Shown one piece after another: positions 49,388-61,079 of a DNA stretch of 64,000 nucleotides. Both the position numbers and the translations under genes were made by a program. Every line of letters starts with the position of its first letter. Position 1 is the first letter of the stretch. The notes under the pieces are model-generated. The model searched no databases. It was not told where the DNA came from and was given only the letters and a program-made list of their open reading frames with translations. The DNA is taken from assembly GCA_001599715.1 (NCBI GenBank), contig BCHU01000012.1, forward strand, positions 372,001-436,000, given 5' to 3'. This stretch comes from Phaeotremella fagi. Lineage: Eukaryota; Basidiomycota; Tremellomycetes; Tremellales; Phaeotremellaceae.

Positions 49388-49465
49388 TGGAGAGTTCTAA
49401 GAGAATCATGTTGTACTTCATTTGTATCATTAGACGTTACATCAAACCTAAACTGCAATATCGTA

Positions 49466-51122
49466 TCATTTGGTCATATCTCTAACCCCCTTCTCACTGA
49501 AGCTCAACATCCCCCCTTCTTGCATCAACTCAACAACCTCCTCAGCTTCCTGAACACTCATCCTCGCAAGAACTTTATTGACCTCATCCAATTTCTCAGT
49601 CTTCAACGCAACCTTGAAATCATTTTTGAAACCATCAAAAATATCCCATTTCCTTTGTAAGAATTCTCTGACGGCTTCAACATCCATCTCTTCCGTTCCT
49701 TCACCTTCCAATCTGATCTCTGCTGGGGGTGGACCCTCGGGGATGTTGAATGATATTTCCATTGATGGGTCTTCAGCGACTAATTGGATTTGTTCTCTTT
49801 CGCTCGGTTCTTCTTCTTTCATTTCTTTGGTACGTGTCGAGATTCGGTTATAGGTTTGAACGAAATCTTCTTTGAACATTCCAACTGATTTCGGGTTGTT
49901 GGAGATCATCCTGAAGGTTTGTTAGTACCATCTTTGTCTGCGTTTCTATCAAAGAACTCACTTTTGGAAAAACAATCCTACACCGTCCCGACCTAATTTT
50001 CTACAATAACTTATCAAAAGTGATTGATGGACACATCTTTGAGCTAAAGCTTTATCACCACGTCTTTCGGCATCGAACGCTTCTGCTAACAGCGAATCGT
50101 GGGTTTTTTCAGTGAGTACTGAGGAATCTTTTTGAATGAAGGCGTAGGATTTTGCAAAATCCCATAATGGAATTTGAGCGAATGCTCGAGCACTTGGGGT
50201 GAGAGGTCCGAACTCTTCTTCATCGTCTGGTTCTGCTGTTGGTGTTGGGAGAGGAGCAGATGATGACTGGGGTGTATCAGTGACTGGACCATGTGAATAT
50301 TTTGACACTTACTGCAGGATTGAGAACCTCAATCGTCTCTACCTTTGTCGTCTTTTTGACTTTCTTATCATCCAGTGGTGACGGTTTAGCAGGTTCAACA
50401 ACACTCTTATCCCAACCATCATGAATGTCGTCCGAAGTAATCTTCTTGGATTGCTCCTTCTCCTCATCCTCAATTTCCTTCTTTACATTTTCGTCACGTT
50501 GATTCAATTCCTTCAAATGATATTCCATCCTTTCCTTCAAGAATTTATCAAAAGATTCCTTCTTGCCATCAGGAACAGCTTCATTACTCCAACTAGGACT
50601 TGAAACTCTGTCATCGATTTTTTGACCATCCTTCAAAACCGCACCATTAGAGATCACAGCGCCATCAACCAAACAAGCGGCCTCTTTCCAGACATCAGAT
50701 AAAAGTTGACTCATCATCATGTCATAAGTCGGTTGATTCGGTGCACCAGTATTTGGTTTTTCTGAACTAGGCGTTTCTTTCAATCTACGTTGAACAGCTC
50801 TGAAATGATCGTTCCCTTTATCGTTGACACCGTTGATGACAGCTTGGATTCTTGGTCGTAAAACTCCGTTGAGTTCGAGTTCGGATTTGAGTTTGGCAAT
50901 TTTTAATTTACGTTGTTCTCGTTTTTCGTGAATGTCTCGACGTTTCCAGCTGGCTGTGTTAGTAGTTGTTGAACTTGTTACAACTTACTTGATCATACTT
51001 CTTTTATCGACGTTTGGGTGTTCTTCGATATCGGAATCGTCTGAGAGCTGTGGGGGTCAGTGATTGAAACGCGAGGAAGGAGTTACCTCTAAATTGTCCC
51101 ATTTTGAATAGTTTAAAGGCAT
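49466..51122 (-). CDS. CDC37: Hsp90 co-chaperone Cdc37
   Basis: Cdc37 loads protein kinases on Hsp90. The start at 51122 opens MPLNYSKWDNLELSDDSD, the conserved kinase-binding N-terminus with the usual CK2-type serine region (DDSD). Then follow DKRSMIKWKRRDIHEKREQR and a coiled coil. The middle Hsp90-binding domain contains DFAKSYAFIQKDSSVL and LAQRCVHQSLLISYCRKLGR, DGVGLFFQKM. The C-terminal block ends MLSFSEKGVRDMTK at 49466. At least three short introns were read from frame changes. Confidence 0.93.
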
Positions 51123-51320
51123 GTTGGGGGGTTTGAATGTGATCTGCAGTACTGAGAAATGTGGTTGAGTTGAGTGATAAATAAAGAGATGAAGAACCTT
51201 CAGAAAGGGAAGACTCGAGAAGATGAGTGACAGATGCCACGTGGTAGATGACGTTGTAAGTAACACCGCCTACATCCACCTCTACATCTCTCTATTCAAC
51301 TTCATCTCTCCCCCACCACC

Positions 51321-53789
51321 ATGTCGATCTCATTCTCTGCTCCAGATCTTCTACCAACATATCAGAACGTACTCCATTCTACTTCAGATTACGATTGGGC
51401 TCTCTTCACTTATGGCGCTGGAGGTAACGATCTCAAAGTCCAAAGCACAGGTTCGGGTTTAGATGAATTGGAAGAGGAGTTTATGGATGGAAGGTGGGTT
51501 CTGCTATTGTGAATATCAACTTATTCTCTAGAATCCAATATGCTTTCGCTCGTGTTAAAGATCCAAGTGTACGTCTCCCCCAATAGCTTATCACTAAGTC
51601 TCTAGTCCGGTCTCGACAAGTTCGTTACCATTTCATGGTGTGGAGAAGGTGTCCCAGAATCCAAAAAGGGTCTCTACCGTGGGTCCAGTCGTCGCAACAA
51701 AACTAACCGACAGATACCCACTCTTCCCAAGTTTGTCAGCAATTCTTGAAAGGCGCTCATCTAGTTATCCAAGCTCGTTCAGACGTATGTTCACATCATC
51801 ATCAACCACTGACAACAGCTCGACGTAACTCCCGCTCACATCCATAAACGTATTCAAGAATCTTCAGGATCAAGATACTCATCTTCAACTGGTGGTTCTG
51901 CTCCTGTGGTTGCTTCAAAACCAGTCCCAAGTTATAAACCCAGTCAAGGTTTAGGTGGATCTCAAGGAAAGGTAGGTGGAGAAGATTACAGCACTAATGA
52001 TAGACTACGGTTGCCCCACCACCAGCTTTCTCTCGTGGAGCTCCTGCTCCAAGTTCAACTTTCTCTAGACCAAATTATGGTGCTCCTACAACCTTCTCTC
52101 GACCTACTCCAACCCCTGCAAAAGTCGAACCAATTCCAGCTCCAGCTCCAGCTCCAGTTCCAGTCGTCCAAGCTCCACCTCCACCCCCCGCTCCTGTCGC
52201 TCCTCCGATCCCTGAAGCTACTCGACCCGCTCCAGAAATAGTCTCTGCAAGTACCCCTGCTGAAACCGCCAAACCCGCAGTCCAAGACCGGATCGCTCCA
52301 GTTGGTACAGCCTACACACCAGTTTCGTTGGGTAAACCAGGGAAACTTGGAAACAGATGGGGTGCTGGATCCACACCACAAGACGACGAGACACCTTCAT
52401 CTACGGGTGGAGGGATTAAAGACCGCATGGCTGCTTTCTCAGGTGGTTCTACCGCTCCTGCAGCTATCCCTCAACCGAGTGGAAAGAAATTGACTTGGTC
52501 CGAGAGACAAGCTGAGGCCAAGAGGTTGCGTGAGGAGGAGGACCGGGCTAGTGCTGCAGCTGGTGCAGGTGAGTAGGGGAAAATGGATGTACTGACTCAA
52601 GTAGGTGTGGCTTCAGCTCCTATCACTAAGGCGTTTGTCCCCCCGGCCCCCTCAGCCCCAGCTCCACCCCAGCCCCCAGCCCAATTCCAAGCTCCAATCG
52701 CCAAGACCCTCCCACCAAGAGCTCCTTCTCCAGATTCCGACGAAGAAAAGGAAGACGAAGACGATTGGGAAGCACCACCGCCCCCACCGCCTATGCCGTT
52801 CAGACCAACTCCAGTCACGGAAGATGGTCCAGCTGACGAAGCCGTTCCACCGCCTCCCCCACCGCCCCCTCCTCCACCACCTCCAGCTGAATCAGCAGAT
52901 CCTGTGAGTGACAATAATTCCATCAGATGTGGACTGACAATATTACAGCAAGTTGCAGAACTGGAACGACTCAAGCAAGATCTTTCACTCGAAGATCATC
53001 CTGCTACTTCAAACGTTCCACCACCTGTTCCTCTTGGTACTAGACCTGGAGCTCCTGCGCCAGCTGGGAAAACGGCCAGAGCTGCGTACGAGTATGAGGC
53101 TGCCGAGGATGTAGGTTGAATTTAATATAGCGCACCTCAACTGACATCAAAACAGAATGAAATCTCTTTACAAGAAGGTGAACTCATTACGCAAATCGAA
53201 GAACTTGATGAAGGTAGGTGGTCATCCTTTTCCATCACTGATAACAGGTTGGTGGTCTGGTACGAACAGTCGTGGCGAATCTGGAATGTTCCCTTCGAAT
53301 TACTGCGAATTAATCGAAGAGGAACCGGCACAAGAGGAATCTGCACCTCCCCCTCCTCCCCCACCCCCACCACCACCTGCTCCACCAATCGTTGAAGAAC
53401 CTGTTTTCGCTGCACCTCCTCCTCCCCCTCCCCCACCACCACCTCCTCCTCCACCAGCCCAAGCTGCTGAAGTTGAGGACGAAGGGGAAGTTTACATCGC
53501 TGCTTATGAGTAGGTCGCAGTTTACGTTCCTTACTGATTGATAGCTACGACGCGGCGGAGGATAACGAAATTTCTTTCGCCGAAGAAGAAAGGATTACTC
53601 ATGTTGTCAAGGTATGTTCTGAGTCTGACTTCTTTGGGCGACTAGCTTACATGAATAGGTTGATACGGATTGGTGGCAAGGTAGAGCTAGAGGTGTTGAA
53701 GGGCTTTTCCCAGGTATGTTTCAGTGTTTGGAAACGACTTTTTGATTGACTTGGATATTTTAGCTGCTTATGTGGTCCCTGCTGAATGA
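51321..53789 (+). CDS. ABP1: Actin-binding protein 1 (ADF-H, Pro-rich, two SH3)
   Basis: ABP1 links the Arp2/3 complex and endocytic proteins at cortical actin patches. The N-terminal ADF-H domain is assembled from short exons: DYDWALFTYGAGGNDLKVQS, RIQYAFARVKD and GLDKFVTISWCGEGVPESKK. The middle is Pro/Ala-rich with KLTWSERQAEAKRLREEED and long polyproline runs. Two SH3 domains follow near 53070-53330 and 53540-53785 (ARAAYEYEAAEDNEISLQEG with GWWSG and FPSNY; then AAEDNEISFAEEERITHVV with DWWQG and LFPAAYV). It ends VVPAE at 53789. Two SH3 domains instead of one are unlike yeast ABP1 but common in basidiomycetes by my recollection. Confidence 0.9.
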
Positions 53790-54118
53790 TTGGAATGCTA
53801 TAGATGCTTGTTATAAGGGGAAAGGAGAAGGTATTGGAATAGTTTTGTATTTGATTTCTGTCTAGTTTTGATGAATGTGAATGAATCTACTGGTTGTGGC
53901 AGAGTGGCAAATCGCTCAATTCTTTGCAAAGACTTGAATTTACTTGTATAAAAGGTGGAATACATAAAAATATGAACAGTGTGAAAGAAATGACTCTGAA
54001 AAACATTGACAATTTGAAATGATTAATTCTGAAAAACCTCCCTTCCAATCAATTCCGAACGCTGAACACATCAAAGGACCACTTCACATCGCCTTCTCCC
54101 TAACACCGCAATGCTCCA
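53790..54118. other. Convergent intergenic region with a copy of the ATTGCGG repeat motif
   Basis: The 329 bp between two convergent genes contain no recognisable gene. At 54102-54117 is AACACCGCAATGCTCC, the complement of GGAGCATTGCGGTGTT. It differs by one base from the tail motif of the repeat downstream of cyanase (GAGAATTGCGGTGTTT). Confidence 0.45.
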
Positions 54119-54856
54119 TCACTCTTCGAATGAAGCCAAAATTTGACTCTTGAGTTTTCTTTGGTCTTCTCCCAAACTCTTTGCAAAAAGAAGCGATTTG
54201 AAGAGTGGGTTCGATTGGAGCTTGTCTAATGATCCTGGAATTACCAAAAAATCATCCCGCTCGGTGTGTTCGTAGGGATTGTTCTTTTCCCAAAGATCAT
54301 GATAATCACAAGAACCACCATAAGTAGTTTCATCGATATTGATGAATGACGTGATGTTGACCTCAACAACCGGTCCACCACTTCTTCTACGTTCCGGTTT
54401 AATCCTTCCATCCATCGATATTTTGAAATCATGTCTAACAATATTGATTTTATCCTCCGACGATCCAAAAAGATCCAAGCTACTTTGTCGGAGGAAAGTT
54501 GAACTCTTTGGATCGAGCTCGAGCCTCATGAAACTTGGTAAAGCTACGCACAAAGTCTCTGACTTGGAAACGCGACTTGATGTCTTGAATTCTAGAGCTA
54601 TTCGTTCGGTTGCTTTTTGGGTACAATTCTTCTTTTTACAAACACCTAGACAAGTGCGTAATAGGATCGTACCACTGAACACGTCATCCTCTCTTTCTAA
54701 TGGCAAATCGAATTCTTCATCCCATAGATTAATTTGGAAACTCTTCCGATGACTAAAGCTGTCGCTGATCGCTTCGTCGATTGAATTACAAAATTTTCTG
54801 GTATATACCAAATCCGGGGAATTGATGACTGAATAATCTTTGTTGTTGACGCTCAT
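54119..54856 (-). CDS. Unknown protein, tandem paralogue 1
   Basis: An uninterrupted minus-strand frame of 245 codons starts MSVNNKDYSVINSPDLVYTR and ends LKSQILASFEE. No signal peptide, membrane helix or known domain is seen. It contains a strand-rich middle (LRTCLGVCKKKNCTQKATER) and a conserved C-terminal block FKSLLFAKSLGEDQRKLKSQ. That block is nearly identical in the neighbour at 55420-56156. No introns are needed, unusual for this window. The family is not recognised, and it may be specific to this lineage. Confidence 0.75.
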   Translation of the reverse strand: MSVNNKDYSVINSPDLVYTRKFCNSIDEAISDSFSHRKSFQINLWDEEFDLPLEREDDVFSGTILLRTCLGVCKKKNCTQKATERIALEFKTSSRVSKSETLCVALPSFMRLELDPKSSTFLRQSSLDLFGSSEDKINIVRHDFKISMDGRIKPERRRSGGPVVEVNITSFINIDETTYGGSCDYHDLWEKNNPYEHTERDDFLVIPGSLDKLQSNPLFKSLLFAKSLGEDQRKLKSQILASFEE

Positions 54857-55419
54857 GTTCTTTGCTATTGTGTTTAGTATTGTGTGTGTTTTGTCGAAAT
54901 TGTTTTATACTCTGGAAAATTACCTATAGTTTTGCGTTCAAATGGAGAAGTTGTTGAAAACAAAAAGTAAAAGTGGAAGAAGAAGACAAATTCTTATCGT
55001 CTATTTAACTGACAAAAAGTAAGTGAACCAGAAGTCCACTTACCTTTCTTTGCTCTTCTTTCCCCGTTTGGTGCTTTTTCAAAGGAAGGACGCAAAGGAT
55101 ATCATGACGTATACAGTGGTCTTGCAATCGGGAAAAGATTGAAGGTGACTTTGTACGAGGATCAAGTTGAATGGATCATGCGAACATTGCAGCTCATCTC
55201 TGCCACAATTTACATAAGAACATTACTGTTACGCTCCTCAATCAAAGAACTTAGCTCCTCCCACTATGAATCACCAATCCAAGCAAACCATCCTTTAAAA
55301 CACTACACATTCCCAAACATACCATCCTTTAAAAACACTACACTTTCCCAAACAAAAACCCTTGTTTCTCCTATCATTTCCAAACCCATAAAAACTCGTA
55401 ACATATCAAAGGAGTAATG
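54857..55419. other. Intergenic region between the tandem paralogues
   Basis: The 563 bp hold no recognisable gene. Stretches near 55280-55340 repeat the phrase CCTTTAAAA-CACTACA twice with a short gap, an imperfect direct repeat. Short plus-strand open frames here (55139-55417) lack domains. Confidence 0.45.
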
Positions 55420-56156
55420 TTAAGCCGAAGAATTGAGAGAAGCCAACATTTGATTCTTGAGTTTTTCTTGGTCTTCTCCCAAGCTTTTGGCGAAAAGAAG
55501 CGATTGGAAGTGTGGGTTTGACTTGAACATGTCTAATGATCCTGGAAGTACCAAAAGATCATCACAAAGTTCATCGCCGATTGGCCCACTGCCTCTGAAA
55601 GCCGTGTTAAGAGCAGTGTTGTTGATATCGACGAATGAGGTGACCTTCATGATGACTTGCGCGTAATCTGTACCTATTGTTGAATCAATGGGGATTCTGA
55701 TTCTATGCTTGACGGCGTTGATTTTATCTTCCATCGGACCAGATAGTTCTAAAGGAACAATTTCCAAGCTTTGTTCTTTGAACAACATATTCAAACCCTC
55801 ATATGGACTGTTACTGATTCCGGTCGTTCGCCTTGTTCGTATCGACGAACCGTGAACTCGTAGGCGATACGTTCGAGAGCAGGGCTTCCCTTTACATGGG
55901 TATCTCCTGGCTTGAAAGTTCTACCTGTATCCGTGGTTAAGAGGATTGTACTGCTGTATTCCTGGAGACCATCAACTTCAGTATCTTTATAGAATTGTAG
56001 ATCGAACCCTCGTCTATCAAACACGGAACCCGTAAGATCATTTTGAGTTCTTGTGCTGGGGCCAAAAGTTGCTTGAAAAACGTTGCAAATAGAACCCCTG
56101 TCTCTCTCAAAAACCATATCTGTTGGATTGAGCAACAAAATATCTTTGTAGCCCAT
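55420..56156 (-). pseudogene. Unknown protein, tandem paralogue 2, reading frame broken
   Basis: The N-terminal half (56156-55791) reads MGYKDILLLNPTDMVFERDR and includes ERIAYEFTVRRYEQGERPES. The C-terminal half (ending 55420) reads IVPLELSGPMEDKINAVKHR, then FQSLLFAKSLGEDQEKLKNQ. The two lie in different frames with a stop at 55791-55793. Comparison with paralogue 1 shows that both halves belong to one ancestral protein and no intron exists there in the partner. A frameshift near 55790-55830 is the simplest explanation; a 53-nt intron with a poor GTTCGT donor is a weaker alternative. It may be a recent pseudogene or a sequencing error. Confidence 0.6.
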
Positions 56157-56843
56157 TCTGATTAGATTTGGAGTTGTTTGAATATGTGGATGTTGGTTTA
56201 CTTTAAAGCTGTATTGGTTTCTTTGGAAGCAAGGGGAAATGGTTGAAGAAGTAAAAGTGAAAGAAGTACACCTTCATTGCGTTTATTTCAATGATACAAT
56301 GCAGCCTTCGAGGATAGATGACCTTTCCTTTCTTGACGTTTCTGTTCCTTTTTGCCACATTTTTTTCTCTTTGCAAGGAGAGTCCATTATCGACAAATGG
56401 CAAGAAACAGCGTAAGAGGAGGAATGTGGCTCTTGAGTTGTGGCTTTGGGATCGACCGGTGCATGAAGAAAAGAAAGCACTTTGTGATGGAGAGAAGAAG
56501 TGTACTGTAGAGATTACGGTGGTCAAAATACGTATAGAAATGAAGACTTCCATACACCATGGTGTCCTGATAAGTCAAGAAACACAATACGTAAACGTTG
56601 TTCACTACTCGATCAGTCAAGAAGCCCATAGTTGTTGATAAGCATAATTAGATAGGTCAAAGAGGGTTTGGAAGATAGGTGACGCTCGTAAACCGCAAAA
56701 CGTAAAAGTCTTCGTGGAAGAAATTGATCCATATCGATGATCAAATGGGACTTCCATAGCACGAAAAAAGATAAGAGACAGATATGTCTCCCAACTCACT
56801 TCAGTGTAACGTATCTCGTTGAGACTTTTCTTAAATCCTCAAA
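56157..56843. other. Intergenic region, no gene seen
   Basis: The 687 bp upstream of paralogue 2 contain several short open frames on both strands (for example 56203-56553 minus, 56318-56638 plus), but they overlap and have no domains. Divergent promoters for paralogue 2 and the small gene at 56844 are expected here. Confidence 0.4.
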
Positions 56844-57337
56844 ATGTGTCAACTTACTGAAGAACAACAAACAGAACTACGACGATCTATTCAGAATATG
56901 TTCGATAAAGCTCATTCTACACCAAACGGTACTGTGATCACTTCGAGTCAAGAACGGGTTCGTGTTAACTTTTAGGAAAGAATGGGGATGCATCTAATGT
57001 CAACTACTCTGGTATATACGAGATTTACTAACTACGCATTCTCTTAAGAGAACAATAAGAAATTATAACAATTATTACTGACCCTGAAGAAACAATAAGC
57101 TCATTCTCTAATTCTAAGCCGTATACGCCACATTACCATATTCTAACAGTTCGTACAAATAGTGTCTCTACTGCACCAGGGGCAAGTGTCGCTCCACAGA
57201 CTATTGATGAGCAAAGTCCGCCTAATGATGAGGAAGATGGTGGACCCTTACGACGTTATCCTTGTGAGAAGTATCGCAGGGAAACCTCGACCGGGGTGGT
57301 AGAAGAACTAATGGGACAGAGTGACTGGCCTTCTTGA
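56844..57337 (+). CDS. Hypothetical three-exon small protein (~132 residues)
   Basis: The gene is too short per exon for simple ORF listing but splices cleanly. Exon 1 (56844-56928) reads MCQLTEEQQTELRRSIQNMF. A 47-nt intron (GTACTG...TTTTAG) follows. Exon 2 (56976-57011) gives GKNGDASNVNYS. A 48-nt intron follows (GTATAT...AATAAG) with a perfect TACTAAC branch site. Exon 3 (57060-57337) gives ITDPEETISSFSNSKPYTPH and ends VVEELMGQSDWPS. All three phases agree. The protein is acidic, has no signal or helix and matches no family I know. Confidence 0.5.
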
Positions 57338-57505
57338 CTGTACGGACTATCTGACAAGTGTTCAGTGGTACGAGTTTGGAGTGATTGATCCAAGAGCTAG
57401 AATCAAAATACCATAAGAACTGTATGGAATGCATACAACTTTTAGTCTACAACGAACCTAAACTCTAATTCCACATACTCTACCAATTCTCAAATCTCTC
57501 CCACC

Positions 57506-59344
57506 CTAAGCCTCTAAAACAGTAGTAGTAACTCCATAAACCTTCTTCTCATCCTCCTCAGTCGAATTTTGCCCAAATCCAATCTCCTCAGCCTGAAGAC
57601 CAACGCCTTTAACAGTACTTGAGCCAGCGGCATAAACCTCAACCTCTTCAGGTGACCATTCTCTGAATTTTGAATTTTTGTATAGTTTAAAAGTTTCTTG
57701 TGGGAAGATTAGGTTCAACAGGTAGTAAGTTAAGAAAGAAGCTGTGCTTGTTGTGATGAGGGCGAAATAGAATGATTTGGAGACGTCGGCTGATACTGTT
57801 ACCCCCATGTTACCGAGGACTATGGTAGTCAGTATGTCATACATTTTAGGGAATGAATATGACTTACATCCAGCAAAGTTAACTGCCACTCCAACGACGT
57901 ACGCTGCCAACGCACGGAAATTGAATCCGCCAAAGTAATAGTATGGTCCTTGAGGATCCGCTGAGTACAGATGGGCCAGATCCAGTCTTCCTCTGCAGAT
58001 AACGTAGTAATCGCACAAACACACACCGATGATAGCGAATAAAAAGATTTGGTATGATGAAATGAAGGTGACGAAGATTGAGGCACTGCCAAGGAGGTAC
58101 CAAGGGTTGATGACCACAGTGACAACCATACAAATCGCGAAAGCACGCTTCATGGATAGATATTTTGGAGCGAAGCTGCTGATGTCATTACCCGCAGGTA
58201 ATACGTTCTCAAAGATGCTTGAGAACACTTGACAGTAGACAAAACCCAACGCAATGAAGAAACATCCCGCCCGATGAGTAGCGTCGTAGTTGTGGGTCAA
58301 AATCCAGTCGAGATAGGTGACCGGGTTCCAAATTAAACTTCCTGCCACAGTCACTGAAGTTGACGCGGTGATTGCACCAAGTAGACAATTGAGTGCACCG
58401 ATCGTTGGGAAACCGATGATCTGACCCAAGATGGGATCGGTACGTTTGGTAGCGTTACGTTGCCAATCCGAAGCGTTACTTGCAAAAGTGGCACAAGACG
58501 CTGCTGCGAGTAAAGTGAATCTGACTATCAACCAAGCCTTTGTCGAACCGCTGACAACAGATTGACGGGTCATGACATCACCCACACCGCCTGCTTTAGT
58601 CAATGCTAAAGCTAACATGCCGACTGAAGCGATGATATAAGCGACTACTTTGGCGTGAATCAACCATTTCCATTTGGGGATCGATAGGAATAATCCTGCA
58701 GCTGTTAATCCCCAGAATAACATGAAGGTCAACATGTTGGCAGAGTTGAGTGCTGAGGACGCTGGCATGTGATTTGGGATGTCGGCTATTGATGGGAAGA
58801 TTGCGTGAAGCATTACATAGAGACATTGACCACCTGTGACGTTGTTGACACCGTTCCAAACACAAGCTGAGAGTGCTCGATTGAATACCTAGTGGTTAGT
58901 TATATTTGCCACAAATGACCTACAGGCCAATTCGCTCCCCAGATACCGAAAGATGATCGACAGTAGACTGGGAATCCAACGTGATAGACTGAACCAGGTC
59001 TACCGTTAACGACCATGAACAAGGAGATGAGCAGTTGACCGAAGAATGTGCATAGAATACCTTCCCAAACGGTAAGACCGTATGACTATCGTTAGCAGAA
59101 TGCCACAAACTAACCAACTCACGATATAGGTCGAACCACCAAGCCAATTAGCTACAGTACCAGCACCAGCGAACCAGAACATTGTGAACGTCCAAAAGTT
59201 CCATGTCCTATCACGTATCAGCTCCTGCATTGACTCGGTGACTCACCTTCGTTCCAAGGGAACAGGCAAGAGATCTTCATTCTCTAACCCCTTCTCACGA
59301 CCTTCAGCACCTTCAATCTCAAGTTTTGGCCAACTAAATTTCAT
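57506..59344 (-). CDS. NCS1-family nucleobase/allantoin permease
   Basis: The family imports uracil, allantoin, uridine or related compounds by cation symport. The start at 59344 (MKFSWPKLEIEGAEG) precedes TWNFWTFTMFWFAGAGTVAN, the classic first NCS1 helices, then SFGIWGANWPVFNRALSACV. Further helices include CATFASNASDWQRNATKRTD and PYYYFGGFNFRALAAYVVGV. The end is YGVTTTVLEA. About 12 membrane helices and four introns. Resemblance is to Fur4/Dal4/Fui1 type permeases; the substrate cannot be read from the sequence. It is divergent from the oxygenase gene at 60041. Confidence 0.88.
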
Positions 59345-60040
59345 GGTGAAGTTTGGTGGAGTATTTCTGAGAGGATAGCTTTAGTGCCTGCACGACCTCT
59401 CATTATATATCAAACTTTTCCTACTAATCGACTTGGCGTCAAAACTGTTCTCAGATAAGAAATCGGTAGACGCCGAAACGACCGACAAACGGTCACACGA
59501 GCACTAGCTTGGCGATTCCAATTTTACATGTGGTGTTCAGGGATGTTGAAAAGCTTATTTTTGAATCCATAAGCATCATCTACGACTATTTGTGTTGATT
59601 CAGGTTTGTCAAATGGGACCTCCGTCTTCCAGAGATAAGAAATCAGTTCGTGTGGACAGGGAAAGGTGGGAATCGATTCAGGGTGGGGTTGTGTTTAACT
59701 TGCGGTACTGCGTGGCACCTCCTTCTTGCGATCGATTTTCTACTTCTTCATCTCGTTCCTACTCTTATCTATTTGTGTCTCGAGGAACGAAAGTTTCCGT
59801 TCAGATAGGGAGATTAAGCCTCCGACATCGACGGACTCCGTTAGTCTCGTATCTCCCACCAATACCAAGCTAGCATGTGTATCTGGAACTGATAAACGCG
59901 TATCTTCAACGTGATATTGGAAGACGAATCAACGGATCAAATCCGAGATCAACCATGCTGCAAGTTGTAGAGGATTCAATAACCGGTGCTAAGATTGAAA
60001 TACCATCTCTATCCCTTGGGATTGATCTCATCCCAACGAA
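59345..60040. other. Divergent intergenic region between permease and oxygenase genes
   Basis: The 696 bp hold the promoters of both genes. Plus-strand open frames at 59592-59873 and 59877-60131 run into or past the oxygenase start in other frames, and have no domains. No repeat was recognised. Confidence 0.5.
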
Positions 60041-61079
60041 ATGCCTTTTTTACAAGATACCACCATCACCGCGAAAGCTAATTTTACATTGCCACAATCG
60101 AGATTGGACCACGATGAAAAGATTTATTTAGAATACGACGAGAAAAGGACTAGACCTACAGAGAAATTGGAGATCCCCATTAACAACCTTCGATCGGAGT
60201 TGGAAATACCTGTGGAACAACAGGTTCCAGCTTCTGAACAACTCTACACTAGAGGATTTGCAGTGCTCAAACATCCGAGTCAATACATTGATGCAATTAG
60301 GACACCAGAGGGGAATGCTGGTTATCTAGAGGAATGCAAGCAGTATGTCCAGCTTGTAGCTTTTACTGATCATTAGATTGCTGAAGGAGGTTCTTGGTGC
60401 TAAAGAGATTATCGCTTGGAATTCTGTCCTTAGACGAAATGACGTTGCTAAAGAGGTTAAAGTTGTTAAACAAAAAGGTCCCGAGGAGGCTGTCAAGAGT
60501 TTAGAGGAAGTTGTTCAACCTCCTGCAGGAGTGAGTGTCTATGTACATGAACCACACTGATGGTCCAGGTCGCTCATGTCGATCAAGATAAAACTTGGGG
60601 ACGTAAACTTTGTGGAATGGCTTTTGGGGAGGATAGAGTTACTGGAGCTGAGAGAGCTCAGATTGTTAATCTTTGGAGACCTTTGCATGGTAAGTCGAAC
60701 ATTATAGAACTATAAGTTAACTTGAATACAGGCCCGGTCACGAATGCACCATTAATCATGGCAGATTTCAGATCAACTAATCAAGAAGACCTAGCTTGTC
60801 ACGGTAATCAATTCGGTACTGGGATGAACGTACATTACAACAGTATGTCGACATCGATATGAAAGAACACTAACTTGGATAGAATCACAAAGTTGGAATT
60901 ATATTCGACATCAACAACCTGATGAGATCGTTCTGTTGAAATGTTTCGATACTTATCAAGGTAAAGATGGTAGTGCACTTTGGGGTGCTCATACTGCTGC
61001 TGAAAAATTGGATCCTGATGATAGTGGTTTGATGGTTCCCAGGGAAAGTGTTGAAGTTCGTTTGGTTGCTATATGGTGA
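60041..61079 (+). CDS. CmcJ/asaB-like hydroxylase-desaturase family protein (putative 2OG-type oxygenase)
   Basis: The family, related to the cephalosporin 7-alpha-methoxylase partner CmcJ and to GA4 desaturase-like fungal enzymes, has signature blocks seen here. They are AHVDQDKTWGRKL (with a His-x-Asp pair), AQIVNLWRPLHGPVTNAPL and SWNYIRHQQPDEIVLLKCFD. The N-terminus starts MPFLQDTTITAKANFTLPQS. Five short introns were placed; the first (GTATGTCC...CATTAG) joins EECKQ to LLKEVLG. The last residues are VRLVAIW. The reaction and substrate are unknown. A plausible role is modification of a small metabolite; no synthase or carrier genes are nearby. Confidence 0.82.

Noticed and set aside
59592..59914. 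Overlapping plus-strand open frames before the oxygenase gene
   Set aside because: No domains, conflicting frames; likely promoter or leader.
57506..61079. Possible secondary-metabolite cluster (permease plus oxygenase)
   Set aside because: No synthase, NRPS/PKS, P450 or pathway-specific regulator nearby; only a two-gene divergent pair.
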